Source of the DNA: Streptomyces sp. P3
GTDB lineage: Bacteria > Actinomycetota > Actinomycetes > Streptomycetales > Streptomycetaceae
Direction of reading: 5' to 3'
DNA length: 64,000 nt
Assembly: GCF_003032475.1 (NCBI RefSeq)
Contig: NZ_CP028369.1
Span: 806,001-870,000, forward strand
This document shows positions 32,768 through 41,412 of this stretch, one piece after another. Made by a program: the position numbers and the translations under genes. Every line of letters begins with the position of its first letter. Position 1 is the stretch's first letter. The notes below the pieces were generated by a model that worked only from the letters and a program-made list of their open reading frames with translations, was not told the DNA's origin and did not search any database.

Positions 32768-33901
32768 ATGGCTAGCGAAGACGCGGTGCGCGAGGCACTG
32801 GCGACGGTGAACGACCCCGAGATCAACCGGCCCATCACCGAGCTCGGGATGGTGAAGTCGGTGGAGATCGGTGCGGACGGGGCGGTCGCGGTCGCCGTGT
32901 ACCTGACGGTCTCCGGGTGCCCGATGCGCGAGACCATCACGCAACGCGTCACGGACGCGGTCTCCGCCGTGGAGGGCGTCACCCGCGTCGACGTCGTCCT
33001 GGACGTGATGAGCGACGAGCAGCGCAAGGAGCTGGCGAACGCCCTGCGCGGCGGCCAGACCGAGCGCGAGGTCCCGTTCGCCAAGCCGGGCTCGCTGACC
33101 CGCGTGTACGCGGTGGCGTCGGGCAAGGGCGGCGTCGGCAAGTCGTCGGTGACGGTGAACCTGGCGGCGGCGATGGCGGCCGACGGCCTGAAGGTGGGCG
33201 TGGTCGACGCCGACATCTACGGCCACAGCGTGCCGCGCATGCTGGGCGCGGACGGGCGTCCCACCCAGGTCGAGAACATGATCATGCCGCCGTCCGCGAA
33301 CGGCGTGAAGGTCATCTCCATCGGCATGTTCACCCCGGGCAACGCCCCGGTCGTCTGGCGCGGCCCCATGCTGCACCGCGCGCTCCAGCAGTTCCTGGCG
33401 GACGTCTACTGGGGCGACCTGGACGTGCTGCTGCTCGACCTCCCGCCGGGCACCGGCGACATCGCGATCTCGGTGGCCCAGCTGGTCCCGAACGCCGAGA
33501 TCCTGGTCGTGACGACCCCGCAGCAGGCGGCGGCCGAGGTCGCCGAGCGGGCGGGCTCCATCGCGGTCCAGACCCACCAGAAGATCGTCGGCGTGGTCGA
33601 GAACATGTCCGGCCTGCCCTGTCCGCACTGCGGGGAGATGGTCGACGTCTTCGGCACGGGCGGCGGGCAGTCGGTGGCCGAGGGACTCACCCGCACGACC
33701 GGCGCCAACGTCCCGGTGCTCGGCTCCATCCCGATCGACGTCCGGCTGCGCGAGGGCGGCGACGAGGGCAAGCCGGTCGTCCTGACCGACCCCGAGTCCC
33801 CGGCGGGTTCCGCGCTGCGGGCCATCGCGGGCAAGCTCGGCGGCAGGCAGCGCGGCCTGTCGGGACTGTCGCTGGGAATCACCCCGAGGAACAAGTTCTA
33901 G
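32768..33901 (+). CDS. mrp: Mrp/NBP35 Fe-S cluster carrier ATPase
   Basis: The ATG at 32768 gives 377 residues. An N-terminal MIP18/DUF59 domain (VREALATVNDPEINRPITEL) precedes a deviant Walker P-loop GKGGVGKS (119-126), LLLDLPPGTGD and the C-terminal Cys285-X2-Cys288 pair (LPCPHCGE) that binds a bridging [4Fe-4S] cluster in ApbC/Nbp35 dimers. The role is Fe-S cluster delivery in the cytosol. Mycobacterial Rv1229c lies in the same neighbourhood. Confidence 0.95.
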   Translation: MASEDAVREALATVNDPEINRPITELGMVKSVEIGADGAVAVAVYLTVSGCPMRETITQRVTDAVSAVEGVTRVDVVLDVMSDEQRKELANALRGGQTEREVPFAKPGSLTRVYAVASGKGGVGKSSVTVNLAAAMAADGLKVGVVDADIYGHSVPRMLGADGRPTQVENMIMPPSANGVKVISIGMFTPGNAPVVWRGPMLHRALQQFLADVYWGDLDVLLLDLPPGTGDIAISVAQLVPNAEILVVTTPQQAAAEVAERAGSIAVQTHQKIVGVVENMSGLPCPHCGEMVDVFGTGGGQSVAEGLTRTTGANVPVLGSIPIDVRLREGGDEGKPVVLTDPESPAGSALRAIAGKLGGRQRGLSGLSLGITPRNKF

Positions 33902-34025
33902 CCGGGGCGGTTCCGCGCAGAGGAGTCGCCCGCCCGTGAGCCGTGCGGTTGTGCGCTCATGGGCGGCTCCGGCCACGAAGACGCGCCACGACGACGAAGC
34001 GCCACGGCCACTTACGCAGCGTCAT

Positions 34026-34073
34026 GGCCGGCAGGCGCCACGGCCGGCAGGCGCCACGGCCGGCAGGCGTCAC
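34026..34073. repeat. Three tandem 16-bp repeats
   Basis: GGCCGGCAGGCGCCAC occurs three times in direct succession (third copy GGCCGGCAGGCGTCAC) between the mrp stop and the terminator. The 222-base gap also has GCGCCACG-type units at 33975-34010. Confidence 0.85.
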
Positions 34074-34082
34074 GGCCGTATG

Positions 34083-34114
34083 AGGGTGCCCTCCGCTCGG
34101 GGGGGCACCCTTTT
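34083..34114. terminator. Bidirectional terminator with T tract
   Basis: AGGGTGCC pairs with GGCACCCT and is followed by TTTT on the + strand, between the convergent mrp and hypothetical genes. Confidence 0.82.
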
Positions 34115-34122
34115 CGTCGTGG

Positions 34123-34782
34123 CTAGGCGTACTCGGCGATGTCCTTGATCACGGAGAAGCCGAGGCCGTACGCGCTCATGCCGCGTCCGTACGCCCCCAG
34201 GTGCACCCCGCCCTCGGTGGAACCGGCCAGCACCCAGCCGAACTCGGACTCGCGGTAGTGGAACGGGGTCGGCACACCGTCGACCGGCAGCGACAGCGTC
34301 GACCAGTCCGGTCCCGAGAGGTCGTCGGCGAGGACCCACGCCGTCTCGGTCTGCTGGTCCAGCCAGTCGTCGCGCAGGCTGTGGTCCATCTGGCCCGGCC
34401 AGGTGAAGGGCAGCAGACCCACGCCCGCCAGCCAGGCCGCCGAGGACACGGAGGTGGCCTCGAGCAGACCGGTGCCGTCCGGGCTGCGCCGGACGGGGTT
34501 CGCGGCGACGGTCACGACGACCGCGAACTTCCCGCGGTCCTCGCCTGCCGTCTCGTGCCGGACCGAGGGCTCGTCGCCGTGTCCGACGCAACCGTGCTCC
34601 ACGGCTCCGTCGGCCGCCGTGCCCACCTGCATCAGCCAGCGCGGCCCCGTGAAGGCCTCGTCGAGGCCGTACCAGGGAAAGGGTGCCTCCAGGTAGCCGT
34701 CGACCGTACGCCGGACGGAGGGGACCTGTGGTCCGCCCTCCGCGGCCGGCGTCTGCGCGACTGCCCGACTCGTCGTCTCCAT
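34123..34782 (-). CDS. Conserved hypothetical protein
   Basis: The ATG at 34780-34782 (GAGGAGG 11 bases upstream) gives 219 residues. The sequence contains VRRTVDGYLEAPFPWYGLDEAFTGPRW in pieces, GKFAVVVTVAANPVRRSPDG and GSTEGGVHLGAYGRGMSAYGLGF. There is no signal peptide or membrane segment. I know it only as a streptomycete-conserved gene between mrp and tatB; its function is unknown. Confidence 0.75.
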   Translation of the reverse strand: METTSRAVAQTPAAEGGPQVPSVRRTVDGYLEAPFPWYGLDEAFTGPRWLMQVGTAADGAVEHGCVGHGDEPSVRHETAGEDRGKFAVVVTVAANPVRRSPDGTGLLEATSVSSAAWLAGVGLLPFTWPGQMDHSLRDDWLDQQTETAWVLADDLSGPDWSTLSLPVDGVPTPFHYRESEFGWVLAGSTEGGVHLGAYGRGMSAYGLGFSVIKDIAEYA

Positions 34783-34963
34783 GTGCCCGGACGCCTCCTC
34801 GTTCTCGACGGAACGACCGGCCCGCCCCCCTTCGGGCGTACTCGTCCGCTCCGCACAACAACCAGGCAGCATAGCCACACCGCTCCCGGCTGCCGGGAAT
34901 CCACCCGGCGCGTGCTGCGTGCGCCCCCTCACACCGGGGCGTTGGCGGGCTGGTCGGGGCTTG

Positions 34964-35428
34964 TCAGGTGGCGTCCGCGTCGAAGGGCGGGCGGTCGTCC
35001 CCGCCCGGCGCCTCGGGCTTCTTGGTCATGTCGACGCGGCCACCGCCCGGAGAGGACGAGTCCGGCGAGGAGGAAGCGGACGACCCCGAGCCGACGGCGT
35101 CCGTGTCGCGGCTGTGGACCGCGTCCGTGACCTCGGCCATCTCCTTCTTCAGGTCGAAGCCGTTGCGGAGCTCCTTCAGCCCCAGCTCGTCGTTGTCCAG
35201 CTGCTTGCGGATGAACGTCTTGGGGTTGAGGTCCTCGAACTCGAAGTCCTTGAACTCCGGCCCCAGCTCGCTGCGGATGTCCGCCTTGGCGCTCTCGGAG
35301 AACTCGCGGATCTTCCGGACGGTGCGCATCACGTCCTGGATGACCTTCGGGAGCTTGTCCGGACCGAAGACGAGCACGGCCAGGACGATGATCGTCACCA
35401 GCTCGAGCGGTCCTATGTCATTGAACAC
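34964..35428 (-). CDS. tatB: Sec-independent translocase subunit TatB
   Basis: The 154-residue protein starts at GTG behind AAGGAG and opens MFNDIGPLELVTIIVLAVLVFGPDKLPK, split here into its helix (about 7-22) and the FGPDKLP hinge. An amphipathic helix and a long polar Ser/Pro-rich tail follow, as in TatB. It partners TatA/TatC to export folded twin-arginine proteins. Its position after sigma, anti-sigma and HtrA genes matches Rv1221-Rv1224. Confidence 0.93.
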   Translation of the reverse strand: MFNDIGPLELVTIIVLAVLVFGPDKLPKVIQDVMRTVRKIREFSESAKADIRSELGPEFKDFEFEDLNPKTFIRKQLDNDELGLKELRNGFDLKKEMAEVTDAVHSRDTDAVGSGSSASSSPDSSSPGGGRVDMTKKPEAPGGDDRPPFDADAT

Positions 35429-35722
35429 CTGAAGCTCCTTGCGATGTCCGCGGTCCTCGGTCCTCGGGCCCTCAGTGGTCAGTTCGGGTCTTCCGTGGTC
35501 CGGGCCGGGTCCACGGTACCTGTCGCGCCTGGCGAACCGGTACTGTCCCGGGCCTCGGAGTGCGTGTACGCGGCCGGTTTTCCGCGATGTTTGCCATGCC
35601 GGACCGGCTTTTTCGCGCTCCGGCCTGTGATGTTTCCGTCAAACGTCGGGCGAACGGCCGTGAGCGGGCCGCGCGGGCCCGGGTGGGCGCGTCAGCCGCG
35701 TCCCCGCCCTGGACGCGGCGCG

Positions 35723-37939
35723 TCAGCCGCCGCCGGACGAGCCGAGGACCAGCGTGAGGGTGCGCTCGGCGCCGTCGCGCAGGATCGTCAGCCGCAGGCG
35801 GTCGCCGGGGCGGTGGGCGCGGGTTCTGACGATCAGCTCCTTGCCGGAGTGGACGCGCTGCCCGTCGACCTGCGTGACGACGTCCCCGGCCCGCAGGCCG
35901 GCCCGGGCGCCGGGGCCGCCCGCGGTGACCGGGGGGCCGCCGTCACCGCCCTTCGCGCTGATCCGGGCACCGTCGCCCGCGTACTGCAGGTCGAGGGAGA
36001 TGCCGATGACCGGGTGGGTCGCCCTGCCGGTGTTGATCAGCTCCTCGGCGACCCGCTTGCCCTGGTTGATCGGGATGGCGAAACCGAGGCCGATCGAACC
36101 GGACTGCGCCTTGCCGGCGCCCACACCGGCGTCGGCGGAGCGGATCGCGGAGTTGATGCCGATGACGTGGCCCTGCGCGTCGAGGAGCGGCCCGCCCGAG
36201 TTGCCGGGGTTGATCGGCGCGTCGGTCTGCAGGGCGTCGACGTACGACACGTCATCGGCGTCCCCGCCGTCACCGCCGGCCGTGATGGGCCGTTCCTTGG
36301 CGCTGATGATGCCGGAGGTGACGGTGCCCTCGAGGTCGAAGGGGGCGCCGATGGCGACGACCGGGTCGCCGACCCGGACGTTGTCGGAGTTGCCGAGGTA
36401 CAGGGGCTTCAGACCCTTCACACCGGTCACCCGCACCACGGCGAGGTCGTATCCGCTGTCCCGGCCGACGACCTCGGCCTCGGCCGTCTGGCCGCCGTTG
36501 AAGACCACGGTTATCCCGCCGTCGCTCCCGGCCGGCTCGACGACGTGGTTGTTGGTGAGGATGTAGCCGAGCGAGTCGAGCACGAACCCGGTGCCGGTGC
36601 CGCCCTCGTCGCTGCCGCTGACGTGCAGGGTGACAACGCTGGGCAGGGCACGGGCGGCGATCCCGGCCACGCTGTCCGCGGCCCGTCCGGCGGGCTCGGC
36701 GGACGCCTGCGGCAGCCGGACCGGGTCGAGCCCGCCGTTGCGCTCGAGATACACGCCCACGGCTCCGCCGAGCACGCCGGACACCAGCGCGACGGCGAGG
36801 GCACCGCCCACCAACTGTCTGCGCACCCACCGTCGCCGCTCCCCGGCGGTCGTCGGGTCGGCCCCGGTGTGCTGCCACGTCCCGCCGTGCGCATGCGGCT
36901 CCCGCCGCATCGCGGCAGCCCACGGGTCGTAGCGCTGCCAGGCGTCGAAGCCCCCGTCACGTCCGGACGGTGCGGACGGGTCGGAGGGCGCCGACGGGTC
37001 CGACCGGACCGATCCGGATGCGGCCGAGGAGGCGAGGAGGTACCCGGAGTCGGCGAGGGCCGCGGGCACCGTGCCGTGAGCGGCGTCCGGGGCGGGTGCC
37101 GCAGCCTGATCCGGGTCGGGCACGGCGCCGTGAGCGGCGACGGATCCGGCACCGGGAGCGCCGACCGGCACGTCGCCGGAGGTGGCGGCCGTGCCCGGGC
37201 CGGCGGTCGAGGGGGTGCCGGGTGTGGCAGCGGTGGCCGGTGCCGGATCGGCGGGCGACGGACGCGGTCCGGGGACGGCCGGGAGCGGGGCCGTCTGCCG
37301 CGGAGCCGACGGAACCGACCCCATCGACGGCGGGACGCCCACGGCGGGTGTCGTCGCGCCGCCGGGGGCGGGGGCGACCGCCGGGTGCTGGACGGGGGGT
37401 GCGGGCGCCCAGGGGCCCGGTTCGCCGTACGGCGGGGTGCTGTACGGGTCGGGGTCGTGCAACGGCTTGGGGCGCTCGACGGCGACCGGCTCCGGCACGG
37501 CGGTGGACACGACGACGGGAACGACGCCGGGGCGGTCGCCGACGGGGCCGGCAGCCGCCTCCTGCGAGCCCGTCCCGTCGAAGGTCCCGTCGGTGGGAAC
37601 GACATCACCGTGGGAGGCGTCGGCCGTAACGGCCGCCTCGCAGGCCTCGTCGGCGCGGCCGTCCCCGCCCCCCGGCCCGGCATCATCGGCGGGTGTCCCG
37701 CCGGACGCCGGACCCGCAGGGCCGGTCATCTGCGTCGACGCGGCTTCGCCGGGAGCGGGGGCCGCGACCGGGTGCTCGGGGCCGGCGGCGGGCCGGGCCA
37801 GTTCGAAGTCGCCGTCCGGGGTGGGCGGCGGGGGCACCGGCGTCATGTCGGCGTCGTCCGCGGTGTGCCGGTCTCCCTTGGGTTCCTGTGGTCGAGGCCG
37901 GCTCCACCACTTCGCCTTCGTGGGCTTCCCCTCGTCCAT
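35723..37939 (-). CDS. htrA: HtrA/DegP-type S1C serine protease
   Basis: The 738-residue protein has an exceptionally long Pro/Ala/Gly-rich cytoplasmic region (about 1-365), one transmembrane helix (VGGALAVALVSGVLGGAVGVYL), a trypsin-like domain with triad about His465 (TNNHVVEP), Asp498 (GYDLAVVRV) and Ser581 (NPGNSGGP), and one C-terminal PDZ domain. It would degrade or sense misfolded extracytoplasmic proteins. Gene order places it under the neighbouring ECF sigma factor. A 294-base gap to tatB (35429-35722) holds only a weak hairpin. Confidence 0.92.
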   Translation of the reverse strand: MDEGKPTKAKWWSRPRPQEPKGDRHTADDADMTPVPPPPTPDGDFELARPAAGPEHPVAAPAPGEAASTQMTGPAGPASGGTPADDAGPGGGDGRADEACEAAVTADASHGDVVPTDGTFDGTGSQEAAAGPVGDRPGVVPVVVSTAVPEPVAVERPKPLHDPDPYSTPPYGEPGPWAPAPPVQHPAVAPAPGGATTPAVGVPPSMGSVPSAPRQTAPLPAVPGPRPSPADPAPATAATPGTPSTAGPGTAATSGDVPVGAPGAGSVAAHGAVPDPDQAAAPAPDAAHGTVPAALADSGYLLASSAASGSVRSDPSAPSDPSAPSGRDGGFDAWQRYDPWAAAMRREPHAHGGTWQHTGADPTTAGERRRWVRRQLVGGALAVALVSGVLGGAVGVYLERNGGLDPVRLPQASAEPAGRAADSVAGIAARALPSVVTLHVSGSDEGGTGTGFVLDSLGYILTNNHVVEPAGSDGGITVVFNGGQTAEAEVVGRDSGYDLAVVRVTGVKGLKPLYLGNSDNVRVGDPVVAIGAPFDLEGTVTSGIISAKERPITAGGDGGDADDVSYVDALQTDAPINPGNSGGPLLDAQGHVIGINSAIRSADAGVGAGKAQSGSIGLGFAIPINQGKRVAEELINTGRATHPVIGISLDLQYAGDGARISAKGGDGGPPVTAGGPGARAGLRAGDVVTQVDGQRVHSGKELIVRTRAHRPGDRLRLTILRDGAERTLTLVLGSSGGG

Positions 37940-38041
37940 GCTCTCCCCACCCGCGCACTCCGCTTTCGCGTCCGGCAGCCTGGCCGGACGCGGCCGTCCC
38001 TGGATTCAACCAGGTTCGCGGCGGAGTGGCGCGGGCTCGGC

Positions 38042-39016
38042 TCAGCGAGCGTTGCGCAGGAACGGGGAGGGGGCGGAGGCGGTGTCGGGGGCGGGCGCGG
38101 CGAACAGACCGATACCGGTGACCTGAGGTGCGGCGCTCCAGTCGGTCAGCGAGATCGGCGGGGTGGTGCCGAGCGGACGTATCAGCGGGGACATGGCCGC
38201 GGCCCCGGCCACCATGGGCGTGGTGAGCCGGTGCAGGACCTGGTCGTTGCGGCCGCCGGCCGGAGCGGGCACGCCGGGCAGCAGCGGAGCGGAGGCCTCG
38301 GTCGGGGCCACCGGGGTGTCGCCGGGCTGACCGCCCTGGGAGAGCAGGGGGCCCGCGGCGCGACGACGCTGGTTCTCCGATGCCGCCGAGGGGCCCGCCC
38401 CCGGAGTACGGGCCGGCGTCACATTGCTTCCGGAGCCCGACCCGGCCCGGCCGTCCGCGGTCGTGTCGATCGGAGCGACGGTGGTCATGCCGCCGAGGGC
38501 GATCGCGGCCAGCGACACCGCGCCGGCCGCGACGAACGCGAACCGCATGCTGCGGGAGCGCTCGGAGTCATGGCGTTCGCCGCCCCGGCCCGGAGGGTGG
38601 ATGCGAAAGCCCCGGTCCGACGCGGGGGAGAACACGGAGCCGTGGTCGCGGGCCGGCACATAGCCGAACTCGAACGGCTCGTCCCGTCGCGTCCCCCTCG
38701 CTCCGAAGACGCCGTCGGCGAAGCCGCCCCCGCCCGGCCGCGTGCCGCCGGGGTCCGGATCGCCTCCCCCGGGGAGACCCTGGAGACGGGCCAGAAAGCT
38801 TTCGGAGGGGGTCGGCGGCGCGACTTCCGCGAAGACGTTCTTCAGCCGGCGCTGCGCGTCGACCTCGGACTTGCACTTGGGACAGGTCGCCACGTGCGCC
38901 AGCACGCGCTCCCGGGTGTCGTGACCGAGCTCGCCGTCCACCAGGGCCGAGAGCCGGTCTCCGAGATGCTGCTCCGCGAGGAGCCTCTCGGCGGCGTTGT
39001 GTCGGGATCCACTCAC
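38042..39016 (-). CDS. Zinc-binding anti-sigma factor (RseA-like)
   Basis: The GTG start overlaps the sigma gene stop (GTGA), giving 324 residues. The cytoplasmic part has the ZAS motif His41-X3-Cys45-X2-Cys48 (HVATCPKC), followed by a linker, a transmembrane helix ([20 protein letters not shown]) and a long Pro/Ala-rich extracytoplasmic domain. This architecture fits membrane anti-sigma factors that release their sigma on envelope stress, perhaps after phosphorylation and proteolysis as for mycobacterial RseA. Translational coupling supports stoichiometric synthesis. Confidence 0.9.
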   Translation of the reverse strand: MSGSRHNAAERLLAEQHLGDRLSALVDGELGHDTRERVLAHVATCPKCKSEVDAQRRLKNVFAEVAPPTPSESFLARLQGLPGGGDPDPGGTRPGGGGFADGVFGARGTRRDEPFEFGYVPARDHGSVFSPASDRGFRIHPPGRGGERHDSERSRSMRFAFVAAGAVSLAAIALGGMTTVAPIDTTADGRAGSGSGSNVTPARTPGAGPSAASENQRRRAAGPLLSQGGQPGDTPVAPTEASAPLLPGVPAPAGGRNDQVLHRLTTPMVAGAAAMSPLIRPLGTTPPISLTDWSAAPQVTGIGLFAAPAPDTASAPSPFLRNAR

Positions 39017-39795
39017 GCGGTCGCGCCCCCTCCTCCCAGAGCGGGCACGCGCGCCACGAGGGGACGGCGTCCGGCGCGCGCCTCGGGCGAACGGTGCGCG
39101 AGGGCCTTGCGCAGCTGTGAACGGCCACGGTGGATGCGCGAGCGGACGGTGCCCAGCTTGACGCCCAGGGTCGCGGCGATCTCCTCGTAGGAGAGGCCTT
39201 CGATGTCGCAGAGGACGACCGCGGCGCGGAACTCGGGCGCGAGGGTGTCGAGAGCCTGCTGGACGTCCGCGTCGAAGTGGGCGTCGTTGAAGAGCTGCTG
39301 GGGGGTGGGCTCCTTGCTGGGCAGCCGCTCGGCCGCGTCGTCGCCCAGCGCGTCGAATCGGATGCGCTGCTTGCGGCGGACCATGTCGAGGAAGAGGTTG
39401 GTCGTGATGCGGTGCAGCCAGCCCTCGAAGGTGCCCGGCGTGTATGTCGACAGGGAGCGGAAGACGCGGACGAAGACCTCCTGCGTGAGGTCCTCGGCGT
39501 CGTGCTGGTTGCCGGTCAGCCGGTAGGCGAGCCGGTAGACCCGGCCGCTGTGCATGCTGACGATCTCCTCCCACGTGGGCGGAGTCCACGCCTGCCCGTC
39601 CGCGTCGGTGGTGAAGGTCGCGGTCTGGGCTTGTCCGGCGGCGGCGCCGGCGTGGCTGTGGTCAGCAGCGGTGTCGTTCACGGATTTCGGCCTGCCCGCC
39701 GACCCGAGAAAGCGCCGCAGCACTCCTCCCCGATCCACGCGTGCGGCCGCACCTCCCCTGTCGGCTCTGGTGGTGTCCAGTGGAGCCCCTACCAT
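39013..39795 (-). CDS. ECF sigma factor (mycobacterial SigE-like)
   Basis: The ATG at 39793-39795 follows CGAGGTGG and gives 260 residues. Region 2 ([29 protein letters not shown], split, about 80-145) and region 4 ([29 protein letters not shown], about 195-225) are unmistakable. A ~75-residue N-terminal extension and basic C-terminus are extra to the minimal fold. Synteny with anti-sigma, HtrA, TatB and a divergent methyltransferase matches mycobacterial sigE, the envelope-stress sigma. Two ECF-type promoter motifs upstream suggest autoregulation. Confidence 0.92.
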   Translation of the reverse strand: MVGAPLDTTRADRGGAAARVDRGGVLRRFLGSAGRPKSVNDTAADHSHAGAAAGQAQTATFTTDADGQAWTPPTWEEIVSMHSGRVYRLAYRLTGNQHDAEDLTQEVFVRVFRSLSTYTPGTFEGWLHRITTNLFLDMVRRKQRIRFDALGDDAAERLPSKEPTPQQLFNDAHFDADVQQALDTLAPEFRAAVVLCDIEGLSYEEIAATLGVKLGTVRSRIHRGRSQLRKALAHRSPEARAGRRPLVARVPALGGGGATA

Positions 39796-39910
39796 AGCCA
39801 CCTCGCCCGTTAGCTCCGGATAAGCGGTTTTACGAGAGATTGTTGTACGCCGACCGGGCTCGCACGGCCGCATCAACGCCTGGTCGGCGCCCGGTCCCCC
39901 ATCGTGATCC

Positions 39911-39972
39911 AACTGTGTCCCCCGCTCGTCGTTCCCACCCCATCAAACGTCCGGTCCCATCTGCGGGTTCCC
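39911..39972 (-). promoter_or_regulatory. Two tandem ECF-type promoters for the sigma operon
   Basis: On the minus strand GGGAAC (39967-39972) is 17 bases from CGTT (39946-39949), and a second GGGAAC (39931-39936) is 16 bases from AGTT (39911-39914). Both fit the GGAAC-N16/17-CGTT consensus and point at the sigma gene 115-150 bases away. Confidence 0.6.
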
Positions 39973-40024
39973 GGCGGCAACGGATACAGTCACGCCGAGG
40001 CAACCACGGGGACAGGAGAGGGTC

Positions 40025-40657
40025 ATTACCGGCAACCGGCAGGCAAGCTGGGCGTTCGCCGACGCCTATGCCGCCGAGGACGAAGCGCTGCGCTGGGCCC
40101 GCGACCGCGCCCGTGAGGCAGGGCTGCGCTCGGTGTCGCCCAGCACGGGCGCCGCGCTGCGGATGCTCGCCGCCGCCGTGGACGCGAAGGCGGTCGCCGA
40201 GATCGGCACCGGCACCGGCGTCTCCGGGATCCACCTGCTGTACGGGATGCGCCCGGACGGCGTCCTGACGACCGTCGACCCCGAGCCGGAGCACCAGCAG
40301 TTCGCCCGGCAGGCCTTCCGCGCCTGCGGCTTCGCCAGCAACCGGGCCCGCTTCATCCCGGGCCGCGCGCTCGACGTGCTGCCCCGCCTCGCGGACGCCG
40401 GCTACGACCTCGTCTTCTGCGACGGCGACCGTCTGGAGCTGCAGGAGTATCTCGCTGAATCGTTGCGCCTGCTGCGCCCCGGCGGCCTGGTGGCCTTCGA
40501 GGGCGTCTTCGCCAACGGGCGCACGGTCGATTCGGGGCCACAGCCCACGGAGGTCATACGCATCCGGGAGCTGCTGCGGGCGGTGCGCGAGAGCCAGGAG
40601 CTCGTGCCCTCGCTGCTGCCGGTCGGCGACGGGCTGCTGTGCGCGGTCAAACGCTGA
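40025..40657 (+). CDS. O-methyltransferase, apparently with ATT start
   Basis: The homologous sequence begins (M)TGNRQASWAFADAYAAEDEAL, yet no ATG, GTG or TTG exists in this frame between the stop at 39905 and GTG 40133. GGAGAGGG precedes ATT at 40025 by 4 bases, so initiation at ATT (210 residues) is the best reading. A start at 40133 would remove 36 conserved residues. The SAM-binding motif AEIGTGTGVSGIHLLYG and acidic DLVFCDGDRLE identify a class I (COMT-type) methyltransferase like Rv1220c. Substrate unknown. Confidence 0.85.
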   Translation: MTGNRQASWAFADAYAAEDEALRWARDRAREAGLRSVSPSTGAALRMLAAAVDAKAVAEIGTGTGVSGIHLLYGMRPDGVLTTVDPEPEHQQFARQAFRACGFASNRARFIPGRALDVLPRLADAGYDLVFCDGDRLELQEYLAESLRLLRPGGLVAFEGVFANGRTVDSGPQPTEVIRIRELLRAVRESQELVPSLLPVGDGLLCAVKR

Positions 40658-40723
40658 CGACGTATACGACCCGCGCACCGCGTCCGCCCCGCTGACGGCG
40701 GTCCGGCAGCGGCCGCGGCCGTC

Positions 40724-40763
40724 GGGCCTCGGCCGGCCGTCGGGCCGTCAGGGGCCGAGGCCC
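40724..40763 (+). terminator. 11-bp hairpin after the methyltransferase
   Basis: GGGCCTCGGCC and GGCCGAGGCCC flank an 18-base loop and are followed by TCTCCC. Confidence 0.6.
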
Positions 40764-40807
40764 TCTCCCGGACGTCTGCCGGGGAGCGCGGGAGGCGTGC
40801 GAAGACA

Positions 40808-40841
40808 ACTGCTCCGGCGCCCAGGAGGACGCCGGAGCAGT
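40808..40841 (-). terminator. 12-bp hairpin after the DUF3117 gene
   Basis: ACTGCTCCGGCG and CGCCGGAGCAGT form a perfect stem with a 10-base loop, 26 bases beyond the DUF3117 stop; minus-strand readout continues TGTCTTC. Confidence 0.78.
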
Positions 40842-40866
40842 CGAAGAGAACAGGGTCGCTTGCGCG

Positions 40867-41034
40867 TCAGCCGACGACCTTCTTCAGGGCGTCGCCGAGC
40901 GCGTCGGCCTCGTCAGGGGTCAGCTCGACGACGAGCCGCCCGCCGCCTTCGAGCGGAACGCGCATGACGATGCCCCGCCCCTCCTTGGTCACCTCGAGCG
41001 GGCCATCACCCGTTCGCGGCTTCATGGCCGCCAT
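40867..41034 (-). CDS. DUF3117 small protein
   Basis: The ATG at 41032-41034 follows AGGAAGGGG and gives 55 residues beginning MAAMKPRTGDGPLEVTKEGRG and ending in VELTPDEADALGDALKKVV. This is the near-invariant actinobacterial DUF3117 family (mycobacterial Rv1211 sits in the same conserved neighbourhood). No function is known. A hairpin downstream makes it likely monocistronic. Confidence 0.92.
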   Translation of the reverse strand: MAAMKPRTGDGPLEVTKEGRGIVMRVPLEGGGRLVVELTPDEADALGDALKKVVG

Positions 41035-41180
41035 GCTCGTTCCCCTTCCTGAAACCAGCTCATCGCCAAAGCCGACGGCCCGTGGAGGGCAGCCGCGATC
41101 CAGCGTGGGACACGCGACACCGGCATCGAACACATTGCTTCCCAGCCATTATCCCGCATCTCAGGACCCGATGACCAACA

Positions 41181-41345
41181 TCAGTCGGCATCGCTTGGGC
41201 AACGCGCGCGAGCAAAACCACTCAATTCGGCGATGTGACTGCGATACTGCGCCGCCGCACGGACTTCCGCGCGCCGGAAATCGTCCCGAATTCTTTGACG
41301 CAGGTCACACGTCGCGTCCGGTCCGCGGACGATGATCTCCGCCAT
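41181..41345 (-). CDS. Small hypothetical ORF divergent from enoyl-CoA hydratase
   Basis: An ATG with GAGG five bases upstream opens 54 codons encoding MAEIIVRGPDATCDLRQRI and then a charged helix and Cys-containing tail. Third-position GC falls towards the end, which is unlike real genes here, so this may be a spurious ORF. It lies 67 bases from the divergent enoyl-CoA hydratase start. I recognise no family. Confidence 0.35.
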   Translation of the reverse strand: MAEIIVRGPDATCDLRQRIRDDFRRAEVRAAAQYRSHIAELSGFARARCPSDAD

Positions 41346-41412
41346 GCTGTCCTCGTACACCGGATGTACTGACGAGTAATGCGTCGGAGCCGCGACGCGG
41401 AGGGGAAACACC

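Noticed and set aside
34781..39190. Very long + strand open frame (1,469 codons) opposite tatB-htrA-sigma genes
   Set aside because: GC-driven shadow of well-supported minus-strand genes; no homology-like content or start signal.
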